NCBI GenBank assembly: GCA_900756715.1
Contig: CAAELC010000117.1
Coordinates: 1-16,495 of the forward strand
Reading direction: 5' to 3'
DNA from: an uncultured Oscillospiraceae bacterium
Lineage (GTDB): Bacteria > Bacillota > Clostridia > Oscillospirales > Oscillospiraceae
Length of the DNA stretch: 16,495 nucleotides
In this document: one piece after another, positions 7,308-15,050 of the stretch
How the letters are laid out: the number at the start of each line of letters is the position of its first letter
Numbering within the stretch: position 1 is the stretch's first letter
Translations under genes and position numbers: made by a program
Notes under the pieces: model-generated
Databases searched by the model: none
The model's input: only the letters and a program-made list of their open reading frames with translations
Told to the model about the DNA's origin: nothing

Positions 7308-7392
7308 GGACAATGAAAGCAAGCTATGTGAATTCTCTCTCCTTTTCTTAAAAAACAGGTGGCCGGCTCACGGAGTCGGCCACCTGTTTTTT
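7308..7392 (+). ncRNA. Candidate small RNA of about 85 nt
   Basis: The interval between a good plus-strand promoter and a strong intrinsic terminator holds no recognisable gene. It contains a 12-codon reading frame (ATG 7313 to TAA 7349-7351, peptide MKASYVNSLSFS) with almost no room for a ribosome site. It also has a pyrimidine run CTCTCTCCTTTTCTT (7335-7349), which is complementary to AGGAGA-type ribosome sites. That unpaired stretch just before a terminator hairpin resembles the seed of Gram-positive trans-acting small RNAs. The alternative is that the terminator serves only the minus-strand gene ending at 7398 and the promoter is fortuitous. Confidence 0.4.
7350..7392. terminator. Strong bidirectional intrinsic terminator
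   Basis: Arms ACAGGTGGCCG (7355-7365) and CGGCCACCTGT (7377-7387) are flanked by A6 (7350-7355) and T6 (7387-7392). It lies 5 nt after the stop of the minus-strand gene at 7398 and also closes the candidate plus-strand small RNA. Confidence 0.93.
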
Positions 7393-7397
7393 GTGCT

Positions 7398-8651
7398 TTA
7401 TTCATTCACCCGCTGCAGGCAGCGCAGACCCTGCTGAAACTGCGTCTGCACCTGCCAGATACCGTCGGCCGAGGCGGACAGCAGCAGCAGGCCATGGCAG
7501 CCGACTGAATAATATTCTGCCCCCCGGGCCAGAAGCTGGCGCACCATCGGCGTGCTGCCCATGTCGCTGGCACAGCTGAAAAAGATGCGGCTGTTCACCG
7601 CCTCCTGCCAGGCGGGGGTGTTGGAGGTGAAGCCGCCGTGATGATTGGTCTTGCTGACATCCGCCCGAAGGCGGCTGCCCAGGCGGCGGATGACCCGCTC
7701 CTCCTGCCTGGCGTACAGATCGCCGCAGGTCAGATAGGTGGACTTCCCATAAGTGAGCTTGAGCATCATGGACTGGGCGTTGCGCACCTCGCCATCCTGC
7801 GAGTCCTCCTGCATGTCCTCCTCCGTGGGGCCCAGCACCTCCAGATCCACACCCTCTATTTCCTCCGTCCGTCCGGCACGGACATGGGTATCCACACAAA
7901 CGCCCTGTCCGGCCAGATAGTCCGCAAGCTGCGGCACTATGGTTCCATAGGGCTGACCCGTCCACCAGAGGCGGCCAATGGAGCCGCTCTGCTCCTCCAG
8001 CAGCAGGCGGGCAATGGCCATGCCGTTGGAAACATGATCCTCGTCCCCATGGCTCAGGGCCAGCGTGTCCACCCGCCGCAGGCCCACGGACAGCAGAAAC
8101 GCACGCACCCGGGGCCAGTTGGCCTTATATCCGGTGTCCAGCAGCAGCGTGCCGCCCTGCGGAAAGATCAGCAGCGACAGGTCGCCGGGCTTGGTCAGCA
8201 CCCCATCCATGGCGAGATTCGGCACCACCACATGCAGCCGCCCATCACCGCCCCCGGCCAGAAGTCTGCGCACCTGCTCCGTCAGGGCAGGGCCGCTGTC
8301 CGGCAGCTGCCGCGCCGCAGGGGCAGGCGAGCTGCCGCCCTGAAAATGCTTGCAGGCGGCCGTGATGGAGCCGCTCATCACAGGGCTGATTTCCACCTCC
8401 CGCCACTGGGCCTGAGAACCGGCGTAATAAATCTCCTCCAGAGGGCAGCCTTCAAACGCTTTCATGTCAATATGGCGCAGGGACAGGGGCAGATACAGCC
8501 GCCGCAGAGCCGTGCACCGGAAGAACGCTTTTGTTTCGATGACTTCTACACCCTCTGGTACTGTTACCTCTGTAAGATCCGTGCGCCCGGCACAGGCCCG
8601 GTTCTGCACAGATTTTTCGCCCGCCGGGAGGGTCAGTTTCCCCATTGACAT
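7398..8651 (-). CDS. BspA-like leucine-rich-repeat / ComEC-type metallo-beta-lactamase fusion
   Basis: The 417-residue protein has two distinct parts. Residues about 1-90 carry LRR_5 (BspA/TpLRR) repeats, recognisable in LTEVTVPEGVEVIETKAF and IYYAGSQAQWREV. Residues about 135-400 are a metallo-beta-lactamase-fold hydrolase like the ComEC C-terminal domain, with metal motif HGDEDH (201-206), TCGDL (D311) and TNHHG (H337, H338). No signal peptide or membrane segment is visible, so unlike ComEC it should be soluble and cytoplasmic. Free ComEC-like MBL proteins are often assigned phosphodiesterase/nuclease roles, but the substrate here is unknown. The ATG at 8651 has a GAGGAA site 5 nt upstream. 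It has its own promoter and a strong terminator, so it is monocistronic. The domain calls are good; the combination is unusual because LRR_5 normally occurs in long secreted surface proteins. Confidence 0.82.
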   Translation of the reverse strand: MSMGKLTLPAGEKSVQNRACAGRTDLTEVTVPEGVEVIETKAFFRCTALRRLYLPLSLRHIDMKAFEGCPLEEIYYAGSQAQWREVEISPVMSGSITAACKHFQGGSSPAPAARQLPDSGPALTEQVRRLLAGGGDGRLHVVVPNLAMDGVLTKPGDLSLLIFPQGGTLLLDTGYKANWPRVRAFLLSVGLRRVDTLALSHGDEDHVSNGMAIARLLLEEQSGSIGRLWWTGQPYGTIVPQLADYLAGQGVCVDTHVRAGRTEEIEGVDLEVLGPTEEDMQEDSQDGEVRNAQSMMLKLTYGKSTYLTCGDLYARQEERVIRRLGSRLRADVSKTNHHGGFTSNTPAWQEAVNSRIFFSCASDMGSTPMVRQLLARGAEYYSVGCHGLLLLSASADGIWQVQTQFQQGLRCLQRVNE

Positions 8652-8707
8652 CCAGATTCCTCACTTTCCGGTTTATTTCCAAATGTTTCGTTTCGCTTTT
8701 CAACAAC

Positions 8708-8736
8708 ATCCTATCAGATTCTTTTACCGGCGTCAA
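8708..8736 (-). promoter_or_regulatory. Sigma-A promoter of the LRR-MBL gene
   Basis: On the minus strand, TTGACG (8736-8731), a 17-bp spacer and TAGGAT (8713-8708), giving a leader of roughly 50 nt. Confidence 0.7.
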
Positions 8737-8808
8737 TCCTGGAAATTAGTTTCAATAAAAAACATTTTGCCTTCCTTACTTTCGTTTTGAAATTATCAGC
8801 GTATATAG

Positions 8809-8835
8809 AATCCCCCCGGCGATGCCGGGGGGATT
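8809..8835 (-). terminator. Probable terminator hairpin downstream of tcdA
   Basis: AATCCCCCCGGC (8809-8820) and GCCGGGGGGATT (8824-8835) pair perfectly over a 3-nt loop, 14 nt past the tcdA stop. The following minus-strand sequence (CTATATACG) is only weakly U-rich, so efficiency is uncertain. Confidence 0.6.
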
Positions 8836-8849
8836 CCGGGGATTCTGCC

Positions 8850-9614
8850 TTATTTCCGCGCGAAGCCGCACAGATCCCGCACCACTTCACCGGCGATAAT
8901 CAAACCGGCAACGGAGGGAACAAAGGCGGTGCTGCCCGGGACCTGCCGGCGCTGGGTACATTTGCGGGCCGTGCCCGGAGGGCAGATGCAGCCGGTGCGG
9001 CAGCTGATGGACATATCCTCGGACGGGGTCATGGCAGGCTCCTGAGAATAGACTACCTTCAGGTGGCTGATGCCCCGCTTGCGCAGCTCGCGCCGCATCA
9101 CCCGGGCCAGCGGACAAATGGAGGTTTCGTAAATATCCGCCACCTGAAAGGCGGAGGCATCCAGCTTGTTGCCCGCGCCCATACAGCTGATAATCGGCGT
9201 TCCGGCCCGGTGGGCCTGCTCCACCAGCTCCAGCTTGCCGGAGACGGTGTCGATGGCATCCACCACATAGTCATACTGCGTGAAATCGAATTGGGCGGCG
9301 GTTTCCGGGGTATAGAAGGTCTGATAGGTATTGACCACGGCGTCAGGATTGATTTCCAGCACCCGCTGGCGGGCCACCTCCACCTTGTACTGACCCACGG
9401 TTTTCCGGGTGGCCAGAATCTGCCGGTTGAGGTTGGTCAGGCAGACCCGGTCATCGTCGATCAGGTCCAGCGTGCCTACGCCGCTGCGGGCCAGTGCCTC
9501 CACCGTGTAGCCGCCTACGCCGCCCACGCCGAACACCGCCACTCTGGCCTGATACAGCCGTTCCATCCCCTCGTGGCCCAGCAAAAGCTCCGTTCTTGAA
9601 AACTGATTCAGCAT
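8850..9614 (-). CDS. tcdA: tRNA threonylcarbamoyladenosine dehydratase (E1/ThiF superfamily)
   Basis: The 254-residue protein resembles TcdA (CsdL/YgdL). That enzyme uses ATP to cyclise t6A at position 37 of ANN-decoding tRNAs into ct6A. The nucleotide-binding GVGGVG (residues 29-34), the acidic LIDDDRV (51-57) and NLNRQ (61-65) are those of the ThiF/MoeB/E1 fold. The C-terminal half (AGNKLDASAFQVADIYET, CPLARVMRRELRK, STAFVPSVAGLIIA) follows TcdA rather than ThiF or MoeB. I choose ATG 9614, with AGGAG 9 nt upstream; a TTG at 9620 is too close to that site. It has its own promoter (9649-9677) and appears monocistronic. No partner sulfur-carrier genes lie nearby, which supports TcdA over a thiamine or molybdopterin role. 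Confidence 0.9.
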   Translation of the reverse strand: MLNQFSRTELLLGHEGMERLYQARVAVFGVGGVGGYTVEALARSGVGTLDLIDDDRVCLTNLNRQILATRKTVGQYKVEVARQRVLEINPDAVVNTYQTFYTPETAAQFDFTQYDYVVDAIDTVSGKLELVEQAHRAGTPIISCMGAGNKLDASAFQVADIYETSICPLARVMRRELRKRGISHLKVVYSQEPAMTPSEDMSISCRTGCICPPGTARKCTQRRQVPGSTAFVPSVAGLIIAGEVVRDLCGFARK

Positions 9615-9648
9615 GGTCAATTTCTCCTGTCATGAAAAGTCTGTAGCG

Positions 9649-9677
9649 ATGATACCGCAAATTACCCGGTGCGTCAA
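9649..9677 (-). promoter_or_regulatory. Sigma-A promoter of tcdA
   Basis: On the minus strand, TTGACG (9677-9672), a 17-bp spacer and TATCAT (9654-9649), about 35 nt before the ATG. It lies just past the hairpin that follows the HPt gene, so tcdA is probably independent of the signalling operon. Confidence 0.8.
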
Positions 9678-9697
9678 TAGGTTTTTGCCGGTGAGGA

Positions 9698-9727
9698 GGG
9701 GCCGGGCCACCGGCCCGGCCCCTTTTT
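9698..9727 (+). terminator. GC-rich hairpin with a U-tract on the plus strand
   Basis: GGGGCCGGGCC (9698-9708), loop ACC, GGCCCGGCCCC (9712-9722), then TTTTT (9723-9727). As written it is a textbook plus-strand terminator, yet no plus-strand gene is nearby. On the minus strand it lies 9 nt after the HPt stop but is followed by UCCUCACC rather than a U-run, so it may end the signalling operon only imperfectly. Confidence 0.7.
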
Positions 9728-9736
9728 GTCATTGGC

Positions 9737-10087
9737 TTACTTCAGCTGGCCTACCGTGTCCAGCACCTGACGCTGCTCCTCCTCCACGGCGGACAGCAGG
9801 GCGGGCTCGGTAAGGGGCTTGGGGCCGCGCATGGCCTCGGTAAGGGCGGCGGCGGAACGATACAGCCGCTCAAAGCCCAGATTCTGGGCAAGGCCCTTCA
9901 TGGTGTGTGCGGCACGGAAGGCCGTTTCCCAATCGGCAGCCTGCACCGCTGCCTGCAGCTGGCTGTAGGTGGGGTCATCGGCATACTTGTGTACAAATTT
10001 GCATACCATGGCCTCGCTGGGAATGCGCTGCAGCACGCTTTTACAGTCACCGCCCAGACGGCGGTACAGCTCTTCCAGATCAATCAT
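9737..10087 (-). CDS. Stand-alone HPt (histidine phosphotransfer) protein
   Basis: The 116-residue cytoplasmic helical protein has the HPt phosphoacceptor motif AAHTMKGLAQNLGF, with His61 as the predicted phosphorylated residue. HPt proteins carry phosphate between the receiver domain of a hybrid kinase and a downstream response regulator. The length is typical for a single HPt domain and nothing else is fused. The ATG at 10087 has a GAGGAG site about 7 nt upstream. It lies 27 nt after the response-regulator gene at 10115-12454, in the same operon as a hybrid histidine kinase that lacks its own HPt. That makes it the obvious missing relay step. The domain call is firm; the relay assignment is inferred from gene order. 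Confidence 0.9.
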   Translation of the reverse strand: MIDLEELYRRLGGDCKSVLQRIPSEAMVCKFVHKYADDPTYSQLQAAVQAADWETAFRAAHTMKGLAQNLGFERLYRSAAALTEAMRGPKPLTEPALLSAVEEEQRQVLDTVGQLK

Positions 10088-10114
10088 GATTCTGCTCCTC
10101 GCTTTTTATCTCAT

Positions 10115-12454
10115 TTATTTTTTCTGGCTTTTGCTGCGGTACATCAGCTTATCGGCCTGACGAACCGCCTCTGCCAGTGGGTATACATGATAAACGCCGC
10201 CAATGCTGGCGCTGAGCCGGATCTGCGGATAGCCCTCCACCGGGGTGGTGCGGACCTTCTCCTCGATCTGCCGAAGCCGGGTGAAGAAGACCTCGCTGGA
10301 AATGCGGTGGAACAGCAGCAGAAATTCATCGCCGCCGTAGCGGATGAGCGTATCGCTGCTTCGGATGCTGCCCTGCACCGCCTGCGCAATGGCCCGCAGC
10401 GCCCGGTCACCCGCCTCGTGACCATAGGTGTCGTTGATGGTTTTGAAGCTGTCGGCGTCCAGCAGGGCCACGCCGTCCGCCTTGCTGAGATAGGGCAGGT
10501 AGTTTTCCATATACAGGCGGGAATAGACCCCCGTCACCGGGTCGTGATAAAAATCTTGCTGCGTAAGGCCAGACTTTTCCGCCCAGACGGCGGCGTCCTT
10601 GCCGCTTTCATCGCTGATCTTGGAAACCATCACGGCGGCACATAGGCGGTTATCCACCGTGATGTACCGGCTGAGCACATGATAGACGCTGGTGTCCATC
10701 AGCTCCAGACGGCTCATCTGCAAGCCCTCCCGCGGGTCATGACTGACCACACAGTTGCCGCAGCGTTCCCGTTTGCCCATCTTTTCGTAGCAGCACTGGC
10801 CGGTGGCGTGGAGGTAGCCGCTCTCGTCCAGAGCCAGCAGCTGCGCCGTCTCGGGGTCAACCAGCTGGAAAACATCAAATGTTTCCCGCAGCTGGCCCAG
10901 CAGGCGGCCCTCATGGCTCTCCATCCTGCCGCTGTTCTTGCGCAGCAGCTCGCCCTGCACATCGGTGAACTGGCCCACCACGCCCATATATTCAGGCTTT
11001 TCGCCCTGCGCGAACAGCTTGCGGGCATCCACCCGGAACCAGTGGGACTCTTTTCCCAGCGGAACCAGCGTCTTCAGCGTTACATTCGGATTTTCCGGCG
11101 TTGCCTTTTTGATCAGGCTGCGCAGCAGCTGCTCGTCGTGGGCGGGCATCACGCTGAAGTAATCCCCCTCGGCAAGGTAGAGCACGCAGCGGCGCTCCTT
11201 TTCCCCGGCGTTCCAGTTAGTATAGGTGACGCGGTTTGCCAGCCTTTCATACTCGAACTGCATGCCGCCGCACTGGGCCGCGAAGAAACCCGCCTTATCC
11301 CGCTCAAACTCCACCGCCCGGTGAACCCGGTTATCCGTGGGCAGGGCGCCCTTTTTCAGCATCTCGTCAGACAGGCGATGGGCCTCCCGCTTGTAATCCA
11401 TGCGGGTGGGGGCGGCGCCCAGCACGCCGGGCAGACGGTCAGCTATCTGGCGCAGGCAATCCATCAGTCTGGGATTGAAGGCGCCGCACTCGCCGTTCAG
11501 AATCATGCGGATGGCCGTTTCATGGTCAAAGGCCCGCTTGTAGCAGCGCTCGCTGGTCAGGGCATCATACACATCCGCCAGCGCCACCACCTGCGCAGAG
11601 ATAGGAATCTCGTCCCCCTTCAGCCCATCGGGATAACCACGCCCGTCCCAGCGCTCATGGTGCCAGCGGCAGATTTCGTGGGCGGTCTTCATCAGCTTTT
11701 CATCATCGTAGCCGGGAATATCATAGAGCATGGCATCGCCTGCGGTGGTATGAGACTGCATGATTTTAAACTCGTTGTCCGTGAGTCTGCCGGGTTTATT
11801 CAGAATCTCCTCGGGGATGCTGATTTTACCAATGTCGTGCAGGGCGGAGACGGTGCCGATAAGGGAAATGTCCTCCTCCGTCAGGTTGTACCCGCCGCCA
11901 CCGGCCAGCAGCTGCCGCAGCAGCAGATCGGTCAGCTGACGGATATGCAGCACATGCAGGCCGCTTTCACTGTTACGGAACTCCACCACATGGCTGAGGA
12001 TATTGATCATGGTGCCATTGGTTTTTTCACGCTGGTAAATCTGCTCCTCGACCATCTTGAGGAGCTGCTTCTGCCGGGCGTAAAGCATCAGCGTGTTCTG
12101 AACACGCTGGCGCACCACTGCCCCATCGAAGGGACGGCTGATATAGTCCGTGACCCCCATGTCATAGGCCCGGTGCATCAGGGTGGATTCGCTTTCGGCG
12201 GAGATGATAATCACCGGCACCTCTTCGATCCAATGCTGTTCGCCCATGACCCGCAGAACGCCGAAGCCGTCCATCTTGGGCATGGTCACATCCAGCAGCA
12301 CCAGATCCAGATCCGTCCGACGGCTGAGCATGTCCACCGCCTGAACACCATCCTCAGCCTCCACACATTCATAAGCTTCCCCGATCATATCCTTGAGAAT
12401 TTCCCGGTTCAGCTCCGAGTCATCCACAATCAGGATTTTCTGCCTGTCTGCCAT
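10115..12454 (-). CDS. Response regulator with HD-GYP phosphodiesterase and GGDEF diguanylate cyclase domains
   Basis: This is a 779-residue cytoplasmic protein. The receiver domain (about 5-125) has acidic D11/D12 and phosphoacceptor D55; the usual conserved Lys is Arg in SRPF (R107). The HD-GYP domain (about 145-345) has HDIGK (206-210) and HHERWDGRGYP (265-275), a complete c-di-GMP phosphodiesterase signature. Two PAS-like regions follow (about 380-500 and 520-610), the second with a CC-x9-C-x2-C cluster (554-568). The GGDEF domain (about 630-775) has an intact RYGGDEF (705-711) and a product-inhibition RxxD (698-701). The protein could therefore both make and degrade c-di-GMP. I start it at ATG 12454, with GGAGA 6 nt upstream; an 18-residue upstream extension lacks a site and a domain. 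It lies between the hybrid kinase and HPt genes. Confidence 0.92.
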   Translation of the reverse strand: MADRQKILIVDDSELNREILKDMIGEAYECVEAEDGVQAVDMLSRRTDLDLVLLDVTMPKMDGFGVLRVMGEQHWIEEVPVIIISAESESTLMHRAYDMGVTDYISRPFDGAVVRQRVQNTLMLYARQKQLLKMVEEQIYQREKTNGTMINILSHVVEFRNSESGLHVLHIRQLTDLLLRQLLAGGGGYNLTEEDISLIGTVSALHDIGKISIPEEILNKPGRLTDNEFKIMQSHTTAGDAMLYDIPGYDDEKLMKTAHEICRWHHERWDGRGYPDGLKGDEIPISAQVVALADVYDALTSERCYKRAFDHETAIRMILNGECGAFNPRLMDCLRQIADRLPGVLGAAPTRMDYKREAHRLSDEMLKKGALPTDNRVHRAVEFERDKAGFFAAQCGGMQFEYERLANRVTYTNWNAGEKERRCVLYLAEGDYFSVMPAHDEQLLRSLIKKATPENPNVTLKTLVPLGKESHWFRVDARKLFAQGEKPEYMGVVGQFTDVQGELLRKNSGRMESHEGRLLGQLRETFDVFQLVDPETAQLLALDESGYLHATGQCCYEKMGKRERCGNCVVSHDPREGLQMSRLELMDTSVYHVLSRYITVDNRLCAAVMVSKISDESGKDAAVWAEKSGLTQQDFYHDPVTGVYSRLYMENYLPYLSKADGVALLDADSFKTINDTYGHEAGDRALRAIAQAVQGSIRSSDTLIRYGGDEFLLLFHRISSEVFFTRLRQIEEKVRTTPVEGYPQIRLSASIGGVYHVYPLAEAVRQADKLMYRSKSQKK

Positions 12455-12468
12455 ACTGTTTCTCCGTT

Positions 12469-12493
12469 GGCTGCATCCCGCGCGGGCGCAGCC
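12469..12493 (-). other. Stem-loop between the hybrid-kinase and response-regulator genes
   Basis: GGCTGC (12469-12474) pairs with GCAGCC (12488-12493), enclosing the palindrome CCCGCGCGGG (12477-12486). There is no U-run, so it is not a terminator. It may influence RNA stability or relative expression within the operon. Confidence 0.4.
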
Positions 12494-12533
12494 CCTGTCC
12501 TTTCCCACAAAATATAATCACAGCAAGAAACTG

Positions 12534-15050
12534 TCAGCGTCCTGCTCCACTGCGGCAGCGCTGGATCGCCGCCATCAGCCGTCCGGCATCCAGCGGCTTT
12601 GTCAGGTGTTCATTCATGCCCGCCTCCCGGCTGCGCTCGGCGTCGTCGGCAAAGGCGTTTGCCGTCATGGCAAAGATGGGCACCGTCCGGGCATCCGGCC
12701 GGCTCATGGCGCGGATATGCCGGGTGGCCTCCAGCCCGTTCATAACGGGCATCATCACATCCATCAGAATCAAATCAAACTGGCCCGGCTGAGATGCCAT
12801 AAAGGTCTGCACCGCCTGCCGGCCGTTCCACACGCCGGTGACCTCCGCGCCCTGATTTTCCAGAACGAAGCGGGCAATCTCCATATTCATCTCGTTGTCC
12901 TCCGCCAGCAGGATATGCATGCCCTTCAGGCTGATTTCCTCCACCGGAGGCACGGCGGCCGGAGCTTTTTCTGCCAGACGGAAGCCCATGGTAATAACAA
13001 AGGTGGTTCCCTGATCTTTTTTGCTGGTAAAGGTCACGGTGCCGCCCATGCGCTGGGTCAGCTCCCGGACAATGGGCAGCCCCAGACCGGAGCCGACATA
13101 GCGGCCCCGGGGCGTGTCATCCTCCTGCGCGAAGGGCTCGAAGGCGTGGCGCTGGAACTCCTCGCTCATGCCAAGGCCCGTATCCGCGCAGACAAAGCGA
13201 AACACCACCCGCTCTCCGTCGCAGGAAAGCTCCCGGGCGGAAAAGGTAACACTGCCGTTTTCGCGGTTATATTTAATGGCGTTGCTGATAACATTCTGCA
13301 GCACCTGCTGCAGATGCAGCGGGCTGCCGATTACATTCCAATGCTGCCCGGAAATGTCCTCATGGCTGAAGTTGATGCCCAGCTCCTGTGCCTGTATCTG
13401 AAGCATTTCATTCATGGTTTCCAGCTTCTGCCGCAGGTTAAAGGGCTTTTCCTCCAGCCAGATTTTTCCCGACTCCAGCTTGTTCATATCCAGCACATTG
13501 TTCACCAGTTCCAGCAGGAAGCCGGAGGCGGACAGTATCTTTTCCCGGCATTCCTCCTGCTTCTGCTCATCGCCCCGGTAATGGCGGCTGATGTCCACCA
13601 TACCCCGGATGGCATTGATGGGCGTGCGCACATCGTGGCTCATGCGGCGCAGGAAGTCCGTTTTGGCGGCACTGGCCCGCTCCGCCTGCTGGGCGGTGCG
13701 GCGCAGCTCCTCCTGATAGGCCAGCTCCTGGCGCTTTTTCGCAGTCACATCCCGGGTCAGAAACAGAACTGCCTGCAGGGCGCCCTCCGGCGTGCGGCTC
13801 TGGGGCACGATGATGAACTCTATCCAGTGGCCATGCCGGTCCTGATAGGTATAGGCAAGAAAGCTCTGTCCGGCCAGCCGCCTTTCCACGGTGGCAAGGT
13901 CGGTGAAGGCCCGGTGCTGCTCCTGAAATTCCGGGGCCACATACTGCTGGGCCAGCGCATCCAGCACAGCCCGGGTGTCGGCAGCCCCCTGAAACGTCTG
14001 CGGCAGTTCCTTCGGAGCGCTGACCACCTCCGGCACTCCCGGCCCAAGAGGCACCAGCAGGCAGGAGGTAAATATGGCGCTGATGCCGCCGATAGTCTCA
14101 TACTGCTTGCGCAGCACCAGCAGGTTTTTCCGGCGAGCCTCCTGGCGCAGAGCCAGAAAGGCCGTCCACAGCAGAATGTACAGGGCCGTTATATAGCCCA
14201 GCACCGAGGTGCGGTTGGCAAAGACCCGGGATGAGGGGAAATACACATACAGGGAATATCCCCCCACCTGAGCGCGGCCGCCATACCATGTTCTTTTCCC
14301 GTTGGTAATCTGGCTGAGGCCATAGAAGGTATTTTCCTGACGGCTGTATCGGTTGCTCTCCTCTGCGGCGATCAGGCCCGTCAGCTCCGCCCGGTTGGAG
14401 CAGACGATCTGCTCCCCATCGGACACTACCACCACGCCGTCCAGCAGGATGGTATCCCCCTCAAAAAGGGTACTCAGGCTCAGCTCCACGCCATCTGCCC
14501 TGTCAGCACTCTGCCGGTGGTAGGCCAGAATGACGCCCGGCTCATCCTGCCGGGCCGCCACGGCCAGCTCATAAACGGCGCCGTCCAGCAGGATGCGGGT
14601 CATATAGCATTTGCGGTCATACCGCAGCACATCTGCCACATTTTCGTTGGCGATCACATCCTGCAAAAAAGAGTAGGTGTCGCCGTCTGCCCGGGTCTGC
14701 ATGCTTTCGTGCAGCATTCCGTCCAGCACCACCACGCCGCCCAGCCGCTGGTCGGCAGCGTAGCTGTCCAGCAGGGCCTGCCGGTCGCCCTCCTCCGTGG
14801 CAAGAACGCGGGAAAGCTCTACGGTCTTATCCAGCAGGTCTATCATGCTTTTTGTCCGGTCGCTGACCACATAGGTGTTAAACCGTTCCACCCGCTGGGC
14901 GGAGGCCGTCAGCGTCTGCCGGAGAATCTGCTTGGTTTCCTTTGTATCATGCAGCGTCAGCAGGCCAAAGCAGATCACCAGCACCGCCGCCCCCATCAGC
15001 AAAAGCAGCAGCAGGTCCGTGTCTCTTTTCTTTTCCGCCCCTGTGTTCAT
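12534..15050 (-). CDS. Membrane hybrid sensor histidine kinase with C-terminal receiver
   Basis: The 838-residue protein has a first membrane helix (about 13-33), an extracytoplasmic sensor region of about 245 residues (Cache-like by size and position), and a second helix (about 283-301). A PAS-like region (about 350-437) and a coiled linker follow. The HisKA domain has SHDVRTP with phosphoacceptor H472. The ATPase domain has an N-box SNAIKYN (N590), G1 DTGLGM (D623) and G2 GSGLGL (653-658). The C-terminal receiver (about 711-832) has E717/D718, phosphoacceptor D764 and K818. No HPt domain is present. I choose ATG 15050: its ATGA overlaps the stop of the upstream lipoprotein gene and GGAG lies 5 nt before it. 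The open frame continues upstream to 15209 but only out of phase over the lipoprotein gene. Coupling to a binding protein suggests that protein presents the ligand. Confidence 0.93.
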   Translation of the reverse strand: MNTGAEKKRDTDLLLLLLMGAAVLVICFGLLTLHDTKETKQILRQTLTASAQRVERFNTYVVSDRTKSMIDLLDKTVELSRVLATEEGDRQALLDSYAADQRLGGVVVLDGMLHESMQTRADGDTYSFLQDVIANENVADVLRYDRKCYMTRILLDGAVYELAVAARQDEPGVILAYHRQSADRADGVELSLSTLFEGDTILLDGVVVVSDGEQIVCSNRAELTGLIAAEESNRYSRQENTFYGLSQITNGKRTWYGGRAQVGGYSLYVYFPSSRVFANRTSVLGYITALYILLWTAFLALRQEARRKNLLVLRKQYETIGGISAIFTSCLLVPLGPGVPEVVSAPKELPQTFQGAADTRAVLDALAQQYVAPEFQEQHRAFTDLATVERRLAGQSFLAYTYQDRHGHWIEFIIVPQSRTPEGALQAVLFLTRDVTAKKRQELAYQEELRRTAQQAERASAAKTDFLRRMSHDVRTPINAIRGMVDISRHYRGDEQKQEECREKILSASGFLLELVNNVLDMNKLESGKIWLEEKPFNLRQKLETMNEMLQIQAQELGINFSHEDISGQHWNVIGSPLHLQQVLQNVISNAIKYNRENGSVTFSARELSCDGERVVFRFVCADTGLGMSEEFQRHAFEPFAQEDDTPRGRYVGSGLGLPIVRELTQRMGGTVTFTSKKDQGTTFVITMGFRLAEKAPAAVPPVEEISLKGMHILLAEDNEMNMEIARFVLENQGAEVTGVWNGRQAVQTFMASQPGQFDLILMDVMMPVMNGLEATRHIRAMSRPDARTVPIFAMTANAFADDAERSREAGMNEHLTKPLDAGRLMAAIQRCRSGAGR

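Noticed and set aside
10679..12517. Plus-strand open frame of about 612 codons opposite the response regulator
   Set aside because: It is antisense to a protein with clear REC, HD-GYP and GGDEF motifs.
12393..14234. Plus-strand open frame of about 613 codons opposite the hybrid kinase
   Set aside because: It is a shadow of the kinase gene and would cross a gene boundary on the other strand.
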